Positions 37,275-46,988 are shown, counted from the stretch's first letter. The stretch: 64,000 nucleotides of DNA from Mycobacterium adipatum (GCF_001644575.1 NZ_CP015596.1:3782001-3846000), one strand, 5' to 3'. Numbers and translations: made by a program. The notes: generated by a model not told the origin, from the sequence alone.

Positions 37275-38639
37275 TCAATCCGCCAGAGCCAGCACCTCGT
37301 CGAAGCCCGCCACCAGGCACGCGTGGAAGACATCGAAGTCGCCGATGGCGCCGGTGTCGACGTCGATGCCCAGCGCGCAGGTGTCGACATAGGTCAGCAG
37401 TGTCACGTTGACCGCCGCACCGATCGTCGGGCCGAACGCGTACTGCGCCACGACATGTGCGCCGCCGAGGAATACCGGGACCGGAACGCCCGGCACATCG
37501 CTGGCCAGGAAGTCGACGCGTCGCAGCACCGAACCGATGTACCAGCGGGGCATCAGGTTGAGCACCCCCGCGATCCACTGCGTGTAGGGCAGCGACCGCT
37601 CGCCGCGCACCCTCGCCGTGACGGCGTGCACGGCGGCTATCCGCTCGGCCGGATCGACGATGCCGGCGGGTACGTCGAAGCGCATCAACCCGATCCGGTT
37701 GCCACCCACCGCGTCGCTGTCGGTACGGAGGTTGATCGGCATCGTCAAGTGCAGGTCGCCGATCGTGACATCGTGCGCCTCGTGGTAGCGGCGCAACCCG
37801 CCCGCCAGCCCCGCCACGAATCCGTCGTTGAGGGCGCCGCCGCCACGGTGCGCCGCCCGCCGCAGCCGCGGCAGCGCCACCTCGTGCACGCCGAGCCGAC
37901 GGATCAGCGAGCGCCGCGTCATCAGCGGTGATCCGGTGCGGTACACGGGCCGCACCGTGCGATAGATCGACGCGCCGGTCGCGGCGGCGGTTTCCACGCT
38001 GGCCAGCGGGTGCCGGATGCTGTGGAACAACAACTTCGGGGCCGCGGTGAGCGCCCCCGCCACCGCCGACGCCGCCAGGCCCGCGTCGAAACCGAGTACG
38101 TCCAGCGAATCTCCCAGCCACGACCGCACGTGCGCGTCCGGCGGGGCCGGCAACGGGGCGACCGCGCCGGCCGTTTCGGAGAGGTCGAACAGCGTCATCG
38201 CGATCTGGACACCCCCGACGCCATCGGTGAGGGCGTGATGGAACTTGCACAGCACCGCCGCCCCGCCGCCGGAGAGTCCGTCGATGAGCGTCACGTACCA
38301 GAGCGGGCGGGCCCGGTCGAAGTCCTCCATCTCGGCGAGCCGGGCCATCTCCAGCAATCCGCCGAGATCCCCTGGGGCGGGCGCGGCCGCCCGGCGGACG
38401 TGGAAGTCCAGATCGAAATCGGGCATGTCCACCCAGCGCGGGGGCGCCGGCGGCGGGGACGCCACGACGCGTTGGCGCAGCATGGGTAATCGCCGGCTGA
38501 CGGCATCGAACCGATCGCGCACCGCATCCCATGCCGGCGACCTGTCCAGGATCAGCAAGGTCACAACGGTCGATCGCAACCGGGGATCGCTTTCCATCGC
38601 CCACGTGAACGCGTCACTGCCACGCATGAACTCGGTCAT
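37275..38639 (-). CDS. Wax ester synthase/diacylglycerol acyltransferase (WS/DGAT)
   Basis: This 454-residue protein carries the full catalytic HHxxxDG motif (HHALTDG: H134, H135, D139, G140). It transfers acyl groups from acyl-CoA to alcohols or diacylglycerol for storage lipid. Other family marks are PMLRQRVV near 52-59, FDLDFHVRR near 75-83, and the C-terminal DUF1298 [17 protein letters not shown] and [13 protein letters not shown] segments. It is distinct from the two degenerate relatives at 21 and 24 kb. No strong Shine-Dalgarno precedes the ATG at 38639. It is divergent from arcD. Confidence 0.9.
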   Translation of the reverse strand: MTEFMRGSDAFTWAMESDPRLRSTVVTLLILDRSPAWDAVRDRFDAVSRRLPMLRQRVVASPPPAPPRWVDMPDFDLDFHVRRAAAPAPGDLGGLLEMARLAEMEDFDRARPLWYVTLIDGLSGGGAAVLCKFHHALTDGVGGVQIAMTLFDLSETAGAVAPLPAPPDAHVRSWLGDSLDVLGFDAGLAASAVAGALTAAPKLLFHSIRHPLASVETAAATGASIYRTVRPVYRTGSPLMTRRSLIRRLGVHEVALPRLRRAAHRGGGALNDGFVAGLAGGLRRYHEAHDVTIGDLHLTMPINLRTDSDAVGGNRIGLMRFDVPAGIVDPAERIAAVHAVTARVRGERSLPYTQWIAGVLNLMPRWYIGSVLRRVDFLASDVPGVPVPVFLGGAHVVAQYAFGPTIGAAVNVTLLTYVDTCALGIDVDTGAIGDFDVFHACLVAGFDEVLALAD

Positions 38640-38802
38640 GACAACCAGCCTGCGCGCACCGCTGAGGGGGCGGCGCGGACCGGTGGCGGTGGGGACCTAT
38701 CTCGTCGTATTGAGGACTTAAGCCCCCTCGTCGTTGCGCGACGGCGGCATACCGTCGACCCGTGGCGTCTGGCGCGCCGCGCCACATACAGGAAGGACGA
38801 CG
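38640..38802. promoter_or_regulatory. Divergent WS/DGAT-arcD promoter region
   Basis: This 163-bp region has an 8-bp direct repeat CTCGTCGT (38701-38708 and 38727-38734) and, between the copies, an imperfect palindrome centred on CTTAAG (38717-38722) with flanking GG/CC. A TACCGT -10-like box at 38750-38755 would start arcD mRNA about 41 nt before its ATG. No ArgR-type box was recognised. Confidence 0.35.
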
Positions 38803-40284
38803 ATGTCCGAGACGCTGGAATCCCTGCCCCCCTCCCCCGGCACCCGGCAAGGTCCGCGGGCCGGCCTGGGTCTGGCCGCACTGACGGCGATCGTCGTCGG
38901 ATCCATGATCGGCAGCGGCATCTTCGCCCTGCCGTCGCAGATGGCGGCCAGCGCCGCGCCCGGCCCCCTGCTCATCGGCTGGGTGATCACCGGCGTCGGC
39001 ATGTTGACGCTGGCCTTCGTCTTCCAGACCCTGGCCAGCCGCAAGCCGGATGTCGATGGTGGCGTCTACGGTTATGCCCGAGCCGGATTCGGCAACTACA
39101 TCGGCTTCACCTCGGCGTTCGGCTACTGGGTGTCGGCCTGGGTGGGCAACGTCGCCTACCTGGTCCTGCTGTTCTCCACGCTGGGCTACTTCTTCCCCCA
39201 GTTCGAGGGCGGCGCAACCGTTCCCGCGATCTTCGGCGCGTCGGTGGTGCTGTGGATCGTGCACGCCATGACGCTGCGGGGCGTGCAGACGGCGGCATTC
39301 GTCAACGTCGTGGTGACCATCGCGAAGGTGGTCCCGATCCTGGTGTTCATCGCCATCGCCGCCGTCGGGTTCAACGCGGGATTGTTCTCCGCCGACTTCT
39401 GGGGCAAGACCACCCAGATCGACGGCGTGCCCCTGGGCGACACGATGGCGCAGGTCAAGAACATGATGCTGGTGACGGTGTGGGTGTTCATCGGTATCGA
39501 GGGTGCCTCGGTCTACTCCCAGCGCGCCGCCCGGCGCCGCGATGTCGGGCGGGCCACCGTGCTCGGCTTCGTCGGGGTGCTGGCGCTGCTGCTGATGGTC
39601 AACCTGCTGTCCTACGGCCTGATGGCGCAGGCCGAGCTGGCCGGTGTACCGGACCCGTCGATGGCCGGTGTGTTGGAGAGCCAGGTGGGCCACTGGGGTG
39701 CCGCCCTGATCTCGATCGGTCTGGTCATCTCGCTGCTGGGCGCGCTGATCGCCTGGGTGCTGCTGTGCGTGGAGATTCTGCGCCTGCCCGCACTGGAGCA
39801 CGTGATGCCGAAAGCGCTGGCCCGCGAGAACACGCACGGCGCACCGGCCAGCGCGCTGTGGCTGACCAACCTGTGCGTCCAGGCGCTGCTGTTGTGGACG
39901 CTGGCCAACTCGAGCACCTATACCAACCTGGTTTATCTCGCGACGTCGCTGATCCTGCTGCCCTACCTGTGGTCGGCCGCCTATCAGGTGCTGTTGGCGC
40001 TGCGCGGCGAAACCTACGAGGCCGGCCACCGCCGGGCCCGGGATCTGGTCATCGGTGCGGTGGCCCTCGGCTACGCGGTGTGGCTGGTGTATGCCGGCGG
40101 CTGGCAGTACCTGCTGGTGGCGGCGGTGTTCTACCTGGTGGGCACCGCGCTCTACCTGTGGGCGCGCCGGGAAAGCCGGTTACCGGCGTTCTCCAAACCC
40201 GAGTGGGCCGTCTTCGCGGTGGTCACCGTGACCGCGGTGCTGGCCGTCACCATGATGGCCACCGGCAACCTGGCGGTCCTGTGA
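38803..40284 (+). CDS. arcD: Arginine/ornithine antiporter (APC superfamily, ArcD type)
   Basis: This 493-residue permease of the basic amino acid/polyamine antiporter family has about 12-13 transmembrane helices. The substrate-binding first helix reads [19 protein letters not shown], with the characteristic GSGIF break; [17 protein letters not shown] lies in helix 6. ATG at 38803 has GGAAGGA 5 nt upstream; the frame extends to 38734 without support. It is the first gene of arcDABC and would exchange arginine for ornithine to feed the deiminase pathway. ArcA starts inside its stop codon (GTGA). Confidence 0.9.
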   Translation: MSETLESLPPSPGTRQGPRAGLGLAALTAIVVGSMIGSGIFALPSQMAASAAPGPLLIGWVITGVGMLTLAFVFQTLASRKPDVDGGVYGYARAGFGNYIGFTSAFGYWVSAWVGNVAYLVLLFSTLGYFFPQFEGGATVPAIFGASVVLWIVHAMTLRGVQTAAFVNVVVTIAKVVPILVFIAIAAVGFNAGLFSADFWGKTTQIDGVPLGDTMAQVKNMMLVTVWVFIGIEGASVYSQRAARRRDVGRATVLGFVGVLALLLMVNLLSYGLMAQAELAGVPDPSMAGVLESQVGHWGAALISIGLVISLLGALIAWVLLCVEILRLPALEHVMPKALARENTHGAPASALWLTNLCVQALLLWTLANSSTYTNLVYLATSLILLPYLWSAAYQVLLALRGETYEAGHRRARDLVIGAVALGYAVWLVYAGGWQYLLVAAVFYLVGTALYLWARRESRLPAFSKPEWAVFAVVTVTAVLAVTMMATGNLAVL

Positions 40285-41540
40285 ACGCCCACGGCTCCCG
40301 GCTCGGCGTCTGGTCCGAGGCCGGCCGGCTGCGGCGAGTGATGGTCTGCGCGCCGGGTCTGGCCCACCAGCGGCTCACCCCGGACAACTGCCACGAGTTG
40401 CTCTTCGACGATGTCATCTGGCTGCAGCAGGCCCGCCGCGACCACTTCGATTTCGTCGCCAAGATGGTCGACCGCGGCGTGGAGGTGCTCGAACTGCAGA
40501 GCCTGCTCGCCGACGTCGTGGCGCAGCCCGCGGCACTGGAGTGGCTGCTGGACCGCAAGATCACCGACGACCTGGTGGGGCCCGTGCTGACCCGTGAGAT
40601 CAGGGCCTGGCTGACCGAGCAGTCGTCGGATCGGTTGGCGGAGCTGCTCATTGGCGGTGTCGCCTATCAGGACGTGGTCGATGAGGTGGACGGCGGCTTC
40701 CTTTCGCTGTTCAGCTCGCTGGACCCGGCCGGGTTCGTCATCCGGCCGCTGCCCAACACCCAATTCATGCGCGACAACTCGTCGTGGATCTTCTCCGGGG
40801 TCACCCTCAACCCGATGTACTGGCCCGCGCGGCGCCAGGAGACGCTGCTCACCACCGCGGTCTACAAATTCCATCCCGCCTTCGCCGACGAGAAGTTCGA
40901 TGTGTGGCTGGGTGACACCGACGGACGTCCGGCCGATCATGGTCTCGCCACCCTGGAGGGCGGCGATGTGATGCCGATCGGCAAGGGGCTCGTCGTGATC
41001 GGGATGGGCGAGCGGACATCTCATCAGGCGATCACCCAGGTGGCACGCAACCTCTTCGCCGCGGGTGCGGCCGAGCGGGTGATCATCGCCAGCCTGCCGA
41101 AGACCCGTTCGGCCATGCATCTGGACACCGTGTTCACCTTCTGCGACCACGATCTGGTGACGGCCTTCGCGCCGGTGGTCGACGGCATCGTGCCGATCAG
41201 CCTGCGACCCGACGAGTCCGCGCCGTCCGGCTTGGACATTCGCCGCGAGAAGCGCGGGCTGGTCGCGACCATCGGTGAGGCACTCGGTGTCGACTTCCGC
41301 GTCGTCAGCACCGCCGGGGACGTGTACGGGATCCAGCGCGAACAGTGGGACGACGGCAACAACGTCGTGGCGCTGCAGCCGGGTGTCGTCATCGGCTATG
41401 ACCGCAACACCCTGACCAACACGGCGTTGCGCAAGGCCGGCGTCGAGGTCGTCACCATCGACGCCAGCGAGCTCGGCCGCGGGCGCGGCGGCGGCCGGTG
41501 CATGACCTGCCCGATCCTGCGTGACCCGCTCTATACCTGA
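40281..41540 (+). CDS. arcA: Arginine deiminase
   Basis: ArcA hydrolyses arginine to citrulline and ammonia. The 419 residues carry the guanidino-modifying enzyme signatures: [33 protein letters not shown] (in part [11 protein letters not shown]), [11 protein letters not shown] with the catalytic His, and the nucleophile C407 in [10 protein letters not shown]. The start is GTG at 40281, overlapping arcD by 4 bp. It is the committed step of the pathway completed by the next two genes, which yields ATP and ammonia. Confidence 0.96.
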   Translation: MNAHGSRLGVWSEAGRLRRVMVCAPGLAHQRLTPDNCHELLFDDVIWLQQARRDHFDFVAKMVDRGVEVLELQSLLADVVAQPAALEWLLDRKITDDLVGPVLTREIRAWLTEQSSDRLAELLIGGVAYQDVVDEVDGGFLSLFSSLDPAGFVIRPLPNTQFMRDNSSWIFSGVTLNPMYWPARRQETLLTTAVYKFHPAFADEKFDVWLGDTDGRPADHGLATLEGGDVMPIGKGLVVIGMGERTSHQAITQVARNLFAAGAAERVIIASLPKTRSAMHLDTVFTFCDHDLVTAFAPVVDGIVPISLRPDESAPSGLDIRREKRGLVATIGEALGVDFRVVSTAGDVYGIQREQWDDGNNVVALQPGVVIGYDRNTLTNTALRKAGVEVVTIDASELGRGRGGGRCMTCPILRDPLYT

Positions 41541-41564
41541 CCCCCGCCCCGAAGGAATCCGGCC

Positions 41565-42569
41565 ATGGCGTTCAACAATCGGAATCGCAGCCTGCTCAGC
41601 CTCGTCCACCACACCGACCGTGACCTGCTCTACCTGCTCCAACTGTCCCGAGATCTCAAGAACGCCAAATACTCCGGGGTGGCGCGGCCGCGGCTGGTCG
41701 GCAAGAACATCGCCCTGATCTTCGAGAAGACCTCCACCCGGACGCGCTGCGCTTTCGAGGTGGCCGCCTACGACGAGGGGGCGCACGTGACGTTCATCGA
41801 TCCCGCCTCGTCCCAGATCGGGCGCAAGGAGTCGATGAAGGACACCGCCCGGGTACTGGGGCGGATGTATGACGCGATCGAGTACCGAGGGGCCGGCCAG
41901 CGGACCGTCGAGGAACTCGCGGACTACGCCGGGGTTCCGGTGTTCAACGGGTTGACCGACGATTTCCATCCGACACAGATGCTCGCCGATGTCCTCACCA
42001 TGACCGAGCACTGCCCGAAACCGTTGACCGACATCGCTTTCGCCTTCGTCGGCGACGGGCGTAACAACGTCGCCAACTCGTTGCTGCTGGTGGCCGCCAA
42101 GCTCGGGATGGATGTCCGGATCGGCGCACCGAAACAGCTGTGGCCGGACGCGGATCACCGGGCGCTGTGCCAGGAATTCGCCGCCGTGTCCGGCGCGCGG
42201 ATCACCGTCACCGAGGATCCGGCCGCGGCCGTGGCAGGGGTCGACTTCGTCTACACCGACGTCTGGGTCTCGATGGGCGAACCCATGGACACCTGGGGTG
42301 AGCGGGTCGACCTGCTGCTGCCCTACCAGGTCAACTCCGCGCTGCTGTCCGCGGCCGGAAATCCGCGGGTCAGGTTCATGCACTGCCTACCGGCATATCA
42401 CAACTGCGACACCGAGATCGGGGCGCAGATCGCCGCACGGTATCCAGGTCTGGCCAACGGGGTGGAGGTCACCGACGAGGTCTTCGAGGGGCCGGCGAAC
42501 ATCGCGTTCGAGCAGGCCGAGAACCGGATGCACACCATCAAGGCGGTCCTCGTGGCCGCGCTGGGCTGA
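41565..42569 (+). CDS. arcB: Ornithine carbamoyltransferase (catabolic type by context)
   Basis: ArcB phosphorolyses citrulline to ornithine and carbamoyl phosphate in the deiminase pathway; the same fold runs the reverse reaction in arginine synthesis (ArgF). It has 334 residues with the carbamoyl-phosphate site STRTR at 57-61, [13 protein letters not shown], and the HCLPA motif in [10 protein letters not shown]. The length, longer than typical anabolic ArgF of about 305-315, and position between arcA and arcC support the catabolic role. GAAGGA lies 9 nt before the ATG. Confidence 0.95.
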   Translation: MAFNNRNRSLLSLVHHTDRDLLYLLQLSRDLKNAKYSGVARPRLVGKNIALIFEKTSTRTRCAFEVAAYDEGAHVTFIDPASSQIGRKESMKDTARVLGRMYDAIEYRGAGQRTVEELADYAGVPVFNGLTDDFHPTQMLADVLTMTEHCPKPLTDIAFAFVGDGRNNVANSLLLVAAKLGMDVRIGAPKQLWPDADHRALCQEFAAVSGARITVTEDPAAAVAGVDFVYTDVWVSMGEPMDTWGERVDLLLPYQVNSALLSAAGNPRVRFMHCLPAYHNCDTEIGAQIAARYPGLANGVEVTDEVFEGPANIAFEQAENRMHTIKAVLVAALG

Positions 42570-42574
42570 CCGTC

Positions 42575-43492
42575 ATGCGGATCGTCATCGCCTTGGGCGG
42601 CAACGCGATTCTGCGGCGCGGGCAGCCCATGACCGCGGAGAACCAGCGGGCCAACATCCGGCTGGCCGCACAGTCCATCGCCGCGATCGCCCCCGGTAAT
42701 GAGATTGTCATCGCCCACGGCAACGGCCCGCAGGTCGGGCTGCTCGCCCTGCAGGCGGCCGCCTACCACGAGGTGGCGCCCTATCCGCTGGACGTGCTCG
42801 GGGCCCAGACGGAGGCGATGATCGGCTATGTCATCGAACAGGAGCTGGGCAACCTGCTGCCCGTCGGCCAGCCGCTGGCCACCCTGCTCACGATGATCGA
42901 AGTCGATCGCGATGACCCCGCGTTCGATCACCCCACCAAGCCGATCGGGCCGGTCTACGACCGGGAGACCGCGCAGCGCCTGGCCGCGGCGCACGGCTGG
43001 AGCATCGCCCCCGACGGTGACCGGTTTCGGCGCGTCGTCGCCAGCCCGGCACCCAGGCGGATCTTCGAGATCGAGGCCATCCGCTGTCTGGTGGAGCACG
43101 GGGTGATCGTGATCTGCGCCGGCGGCGGTGGCATCCCCACCCGCTACGACGACAACGGCGACCTGTGTGGCGTCGAGGCGGTCATCGACAAGGATCTCGC
43201 GTCGGCGCTGCTGGCCGAGCAACTCGGTGCCGACCTGCTCGTCATCGCCACCGATGTCGACGCCGTCTACACCGGCTGGGGTACCCCGCAGCAGGCCCGG
43301 CTCGGGCGGACCACACCCGAGGAACTCGCCGGGCTGAATCTGCCCGCCGGTTCGATGGGGCCGAAAGCGCAAGCCGCCGGCGACTTTGCGCGTCACACCG
43401 GCAACGAAGCGGTGATCGGTTCGCTCGCCCAGATCACCGATATCGTCGAGGGAACGGCGGGGACCCGGGTGCGGCGCGGCACCGCACACTGA
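42575..43492 (+). CDS. arcC: Carbamate kinase
   Basis: ArcC transfers phosphate from carbamoyl phosphate to ADP, making ATP, CO2 and ammonia. The 305 residues show [17 protein letters not shown] at the N-terminus, [25 protein letters not shown] and the [26 protein letters not shown] kinase segment (in part [10 protein letters not shown]). It starts 5 bp after arcB and ends the arcDABC operon. Confidence 0.96.
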   Translation: MRIVIALGGNAILRRGQPMTAENQRANIRLAAQSIAAIAPGNEIVIAHGNGPQVGLLALQAAAYHEVAPYPLDVLGAQTEAMIGYVIEQELGNLLPVGQPLATLLTMIEVDRDDPAFDHPTKPIGPVYDRETAQRLAAAHGWSIAPDGDRFRRVVASPAPRRIFEIEAIRCLVEHGVIVICAGGGGIPTRYDDNGDLCGVEAVIDKDLASALLAEQLGADLLVIATDVDAVYTGWGTPQQARLGRTTPEELAGLNLPAGSMGPKAQAAGDFARHTGNEAVIGSLAQITDIVEGTAGTRVRRGTAH

Positions 43493-43529
43493 CCGGAAAT
43501 CCAGTTGCACGTGGGCGCCGAGCGCCGAC

Positions 43530-44309
43530 ATGATCGCCGACATGCCCGCGATACTCGATGTCGAGCAGTTCATGGCCGACGGCTTCGTCAAGATCGAGGC
43601 CGCCTTCGATCGTGAGCTCGGCCTGCGCTGCCAGCAGCAGCTGTGGCGGGCCGTCGATCTGGACCCGGGCGACCCGGCGACCTGGACCGAGCCCCTGATC
43701 CGGGTGCCTGCCATGGCGACACCCGAGTTCGCCGCCTCGGCCAACACCGAGGTTCTCACCGCGGCGTTCGACGCGCTCGTCGGGAAGGCACACTGGCGGC
43801 CACTGCGGGGGATGGGCACCTTTGTATCGCGCTTCCCGAGCACCGAGGCTCCGCGCGAGGCCGGCTGGCATGTCGAGGCGTCGTTCTACGACGCCGCGGG
43901 ACCGCGGTTGAGCCTGCGTTCGCGCGGCCGGGCACTGCTGATGCTGTTGCTGTACTCCGATGTCGGCCGGGATGACGCACCGACCGCGATTCGGGTCGGG
44001 TCACACCTGGCCGTGCCGAAGGTCTTGGCGCAGTATGGTTCCGACGGCGCCGCATGGATGTCGGTCTGTGAGCGGGTGGTCCCAGCGACCGAGAACTGCG
44101 AAATCGTCTCGGTGACAGGAAATATCGGCGACGTCTACCTGTGCCACCCGTTCGTCGTACACAGCGGCACCGCGCACCGCGGCACGGTGCCGCGGTTCAT
44201 GGCGCAGCCCGCGCTGGAGCCCACCGGGGAACTCGACCTGACGGCCGAATATCCGAGCCCGGTGGCCGTCGCCGTGCGCAGAGGGCTCGGCGAGGACCAT
44301 CCGGTCTAG
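43530..44309 (+). CDS. Phytanoyl-CoA dioxygenase (PhyH) family protein
   Basis: This 259-residue Fe(II)/2-oxoglutarate-dependent oxygenase-like protein has the facial triad read as H114-x-E116 (GWHVEASF) plus a distal His in YLCHPFVVHSG (H206 or H211), followed by a likely 2-oxoglutarate-binding Arg in GTVPRFM. The usual family motif is HxD; Glu is a permitted but less common variant. The substrate is unknown. It begins 37 bp after arcC, so might be on the same mRNA; ATG at 43542 is an alternative start. Its stop interlocks with the convergent radical SAM gene. Confidence 0.75.
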   Translation: MIADMPAILDVEQFMADGFVKIEAAFDRELGLRCQQQLWRAVDLDPGDPATWTEPLIRVPAMATPEFAASANTEVLTAAFDALVGKAHWRPLRGMGTFVSRFPSTEAPREAGWHVEASFYDAAGPRLSLRSRGRALLMLLLYSDVGRDDAPTAIRVGSHLAVPKVLAQYGSDGAAWMSVCERVVPATENCEIVSVTGNIGDVYLCHPFVVHSGTAHRGTVPRFMAQPALEPTGELDLTAEYPSPVAVAVRRGLGEDHPV

Positions 44310-45322
44310 AACAGGGTGGGGTGCGCCGGTGCCGTGACTTCGGAGGAAACGGCACCGGCGCGCGCCATGGGCCCACGCCCAGTCAATCGGTACCGGGTGA
44401 GCAGCGGCGCGACGCGGGCGCGCAGCTTATCGCGGTACTCCGGCGGCAGGTAGGCCCCGCGCCGGTACAAACTGCGGTATCGGAAGACCAGTTCGGGATG
44501 CGCCCGCTGCAGCCACGCCATGAACCAGTCGCGGGTGGCGCCGCGCAGGTGCAACCCGAACACCGTGGCGCTGGTGGCGCCGGCGTCGGCGATCGCGCGC
44601 AGCAGCGCCTCGAGATGCTCGGGAGAATCGGTCAGCCCGGGGAGCACGGGTGCCACCATCACGTGGCAGTCCAGCCCGGCGTCGCGGATCGCGGAGATCA
44701 GCGCCAACCGGGCCTGCGGTGCCGGGGTGCCGGGTTCGAGGTCGCGCTGCAGCTCGGGGTCGACGACGGCCAGCGAGATCGACACACTGGCGCCCGGACC
44801 GTCCTGCTCGGCCGCGGCGATCAACGGCAGATCGCGGCGCACCAAGGTGCCCTTGGTCAGGATCGAATACGGCGTGCCGGATTCGGCGAGGGCGTTCAAG
44901 ATGCCCGGCATCAGCCGGTAGCGGCCTTCGGCGCGCTGGTAGGGATCGGTGTTGGTACCCAGTGCCACCGTCTCCCTGGTCCACGAGGGCCGGCGCAATT
45001 CGCGGGAAAGAACCTCGGCCACATTGGTTTTCACCACGACCTGGGTGTCGAAATCCGCACCGGGGTCGAAGTCCAGATATTCGTGGGTCGGCCGGGCGAA
45101 GCAGTACCGGCAGGCGTGGGAACAGCCACGGTAGCCGTTGACGGTGTACCGAAACGGCAGCATCGCCGCATTCGGTACCTTGTTCAGCGCGGACTTGCAC
45201 AAGACCTCGTGGAACGTGATCGCGTCGAACTCCGGTGTGCGGACACTGCGGACGAAACCGAGCCGCGCCAGACCCGGCAGTGCGCCGTCGTCGGCGCGTG
45301 CGCTCTGTCCGTCCCATCGCAT
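44306..45322 (-). CDS. Rv2578c family radical SAM protein (LexA-controlled)
   Basis: This 338-residue radical SAM enzyme of the SPL-like/Rv2578c family has the cluster motif CSHACRYC (C67, C71, C74), followed by FARPTHEYLDF and the SAM-binding ALGTNTDPYQRAEG and GLDCHVMVAPVLPGLTDS segments. The start is set at ATG 45322 because it is preceded by a -35/-10 promoter placing the mRNA 5' end on this codon; ATG 45337 lies inside the LexA box. The reaction is unknown; SOS control and the distant likeness to spore photoproduct lyase suggest DNA repair. It equals M. tuberculosis Rv2578c, a reported SOS gene. Confidence 0.88.
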   Translation of the reverse strand: MRWDGQSARADDGALPGLARLGFVRSVRTPEFDAITFHEVLCKSALNKVPNAAMLPFRYTVNGYRGCSHACRYCFARPTHEYLDFDPGADFDTQVVVKTNVAEVLSRELRRPSWTRETVALGTNTDPYQRAEGRYRLMPGILNALAESGTPYSILTKGTLVRRDLPLIAAAEQDGPGASVSISLAVVDPELQRDLEPGTPAPQARLALISAIRDAGLDCHVMVAPVLPGLTDSPEHLEALLRAIADAGATSATVFGLHLRGATRDWFMAWLQRAHPELVFRYRSLYRRGAYLPPEYRDKLRARVAPLLTRYRLTGRGPMARAGAVSSEVTAPAHPTLF

Positions 45323-45328
45323 AGATTC

Positions 45329-45357
45329 ATCGAACATTTGTTCGATGAGATTGTCAA
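45329..45357 (-). promoter_or_regulatory. SOS promoter: TTGACA -35 and TTCGAT -10
   Basis: On the minus strand a consensus TTGACA (plus-strand 45352-45357) is separated by 17 bp from TTCGAT (45329-45334). Six nucleotides then lead to ATG at 45322, making a leaderless mRNA likely. The LexA box fills the spacer and overlaps the -10. The promoter begins 8 bp after the stop of the upstream methyltransferase gene. Confidence 0.7.
45330..45345. promoter_or_regulatory. LexA operator (SOS box) TCGAACATTTGTTCGA
   Basis: This is a perfect match to the mycobacterial SOS box TCGAAC-N4-GTTCGA. The palindrome extends to 9-bp arms (TCATCGAAC / GTTCGATGA). LexA bound here would occlude the -10 and spacer of the radical SAM promoter. 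Confidence 0.88.
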
Positions 45358-45364
45358 GCGGGGA

Positions 45365-46417
45365 TCAGGGCCGTGCCTCGAAGACCAGGTTGAACGGGGT
45401 CTCGGCGACGCGGCGGAACCGGGTGAAGCCGGCATCGTCGACCAGCACTTGGGCCAGTCGGCGCTCCCCCGCCTGCGCGCCGAGCGCCGGGCCCTGCTGT
45501 GCCAGCGATACCGGCACGCAGATGAGCGAGGACGCTCCGTAGAACACCCGGCCCACCGGGTTGAGGTTGTCGGCCACGGTGTCGCCGGCGAACGGCTCCA
45601 CCAGCATGCAGTGGCCGTCGGGTTTCAGTGACCGGCGCGCGTGGCTCGCGGCTCCGGCGGGATCCGCCATATCGTGCAGGCAGTCGAAGAAGGCGATCAG
45701 GTCGTAGTCACCGCCCTGATAACCGGTCGCGTCGGCCACCTCGAAGGACGCGTTGGCAACCCCGGCCTGCGCGGCGTGCTCCCGGGCCGTCGCGATCGAG
45801 GCGTCGTGATAGTCGATGCCGACGAACTGCGACTCCGGAAAGGCCTGTGCCATCAGAATTGTGGTGACCCCGTGCCCACACCCGATATCGGCCACCTTCG
45901 CCCCGGCGGCGAGCTTGTCGACGACACCGTCGAGCGCGGGCAGCCAGGAGTCCAACAAGTGGGCACGGTAGCCGGCCCGGAAGAAGCGTTCGGTCCCGCC
46001 GAACAGGCAGGGATGGTGATCTCCCCACTCCATCCCCGCGCCGCTGCGAAAGTTCTGCACCGCGCGCGACTTGACGTGAAACAGGTCCTCGACCACCGCA
46101 TAGCCGCCGGGTAGGTCCACCGGCCCGTCCGGGTCGGCCAGGCACAGTGCCTGCTCCTCGGAGAGGAAGTAGGTCCCCGTGGCGCTTTCGTACTCCACGT
46201 AACCGCCGGCGGCCTGATTGGCCAGCCACTCGCGTACGTATCGCTCGACGGTGCCGGTACGGGCGGCCAACTCGGCCGGTGTGCAGCGCCCCTCGGCCAG
46301 CGCCGCGTACAGCCCGAGTTCGTCACCGATCAGCACCAGGGTGGCGCTCATCGACGCCCCGAGATCACCCACCGCCTTGTTCAGAAACGCTTGGAGTTTG
46401 CCCTCGTCGACGGCCAT
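45365..46417 (-). CDS. Class I SAM-dependent methyltransferase with N-terminal winged helix
   Basis: This 350-residue protein has an N-terminal dimerisation/winged-helix region (LQAFLNKAVGDLGASM; CTPAELAARTGTVERYVREWLANQ) and a Rossmann methyltransferase with motif I VADIGCGHGVTTILM, the acidic VGIDYHDASI strand 2, and CLHDMADPAGAASHARRSLKPDG. This resembles the mycobacterial methyltransferases annotated in place of transcriptional regulators; the substrate is unknown. ATG at 46417 has GAAGGAG 6 nt upstream. It is followed by the independently transcribed radical SAM gene. Confidence 0.88.
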   Translation of the reverse strand: MAVDEGKLQAFLNKAVGDLGASMSATLVLIGDELGLYAALAEGRCTPAELAARTGTVERYVREWLANQAAGGYVEYESATGTYFLSEEQALCLADPDGPVDLPGGYAVVEDLFHVKSRAVQNFRSGAGMEWGDHHPCLFGGTERFFRAGYRAHLLDSWLPALDGVVDKLAAGAKVADIGCGHGVTTILMAQAFPESQFVGIDYHDASIATAREHAAQAGVANASFEVADATGYQGGDYDLIAFFDCLHDMADPAGAASHARRSLKPDGHCMLVEPFAGDTVADNLNPVGRVFYGASSLICVPVSLAQQGPALGAQAGERRLAQVLVDDAGFTRFRRVAETPFNLVFEARP

Positions 46418-46485
46418 CACAGGCTCCTTCGCCCGCGGCACCCGGGCGGATGCCCGCAAACTCCGAATTTACTCCGCGACGCGAC

Positions 46486-46505
46486 CGGTCACCGAGAAAT
46501 GACCG
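46486..46505. repeat. Inverted repeat CGGTCA-N8-TGACCG
   Basis: Perfect 6-bp arms lie in the 124-bp gap between the small secreted-protein gene and the methyltransferase gene, 69 bp upstream of the latter's ATG. No T-run follows, so it could be an operator or a weak hairpin. Confidence 0.3.
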
Positions 46506-46541
46506 ATCCGCCCCCGCGCCCAGCAAACCGATATCAGGCGG

Positions 46542-46988
46542 CTACCACTGGGTGCCCTGGCACCACACGCTGTACGGCGCATCCTGGGCGGCGATGATCT
46601 GGTCGCCGACCGCGATATCGCAATGCGCGTTCGGTGCCCCCACGCCGCCCTTGGTGGTGCTGCTCACCTGCAGGATGGCCCACTGCGGATCGGCCAGCGT
46701 GGTCTCGACCACCCACGGCGCGTCCGGACCCACGGTGATGGTCTCGCGCTTGGCGTAGGCGTACGCATCGGCGTTGTAGGCGTCCTTGCTCGCCGGCTGT
46801 GCCGTCAGATAGAACACCTGGAATTGGTAAGGCGCGCCCGAGGTCAGGGTGTAGCGGACCACTTGACCGCCCGCCTCCGGTTCGGCACCGGCCGTCGCGG
46901 TGCCGAAGGCGAGCGCCGCGCCCGCCACCATCGCCGCCGCGCCGGCGACCGCTCCTACCTTGCTCGTGGTATTTCGCATGCCCATCAC
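46542..46988 (-). CDS. Small secreted protein, Rv2576c-like
   Basis: This 148-residue protein has a clear signal peptide (basic NTTSK start, hydrophobic residues 11-28, cleavage likely at TAGAEP near 35-36). The mature part is about 113 residues, probably all-beta, with a C-terminal disulfide candidate (AHCDIA and VWCQGTQW). The pattern VRYTLTSGAPYQFQVFYLT is seen in mycobacterial exported proteins such as Rv2576c; the function is unknown. The first codon is GTG at 46988, with ATGs at the 2nd and 4th codons. It is divergent from urtA across 212 bp. Confidence 0.72.
   Translation of the reverse strand: MMGMRNTTSKVGAVAGAAAMVAGAALAFGTATAGAEPEAGGQVVRYTLTSGAPYQFQVFYLTAQPASKDAYNADAYAYAKRETITVGPDAPWVVETTLADPQWAILQVSSTTKGGVGAPNAHCDIAVGDQIIAAQDAPYSVWCQGTQW

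Noticed and set aside
43508..43528. Small GC hairpin (GGCGC-CGA-GCGCC) between arcC and the PhyH gene as a terminator.
   Set aside because: Five-base stem with no following T-run; such hairpins are frequent by chance at this GC content.
45323..45337. Longer start for the radical SAM protein at ATG 45337.
   Set aside because: The codon lies inside the LexA box and upstream of the predicted transcription start; M. tuberculosis homologues start at the equivalent of 45322.
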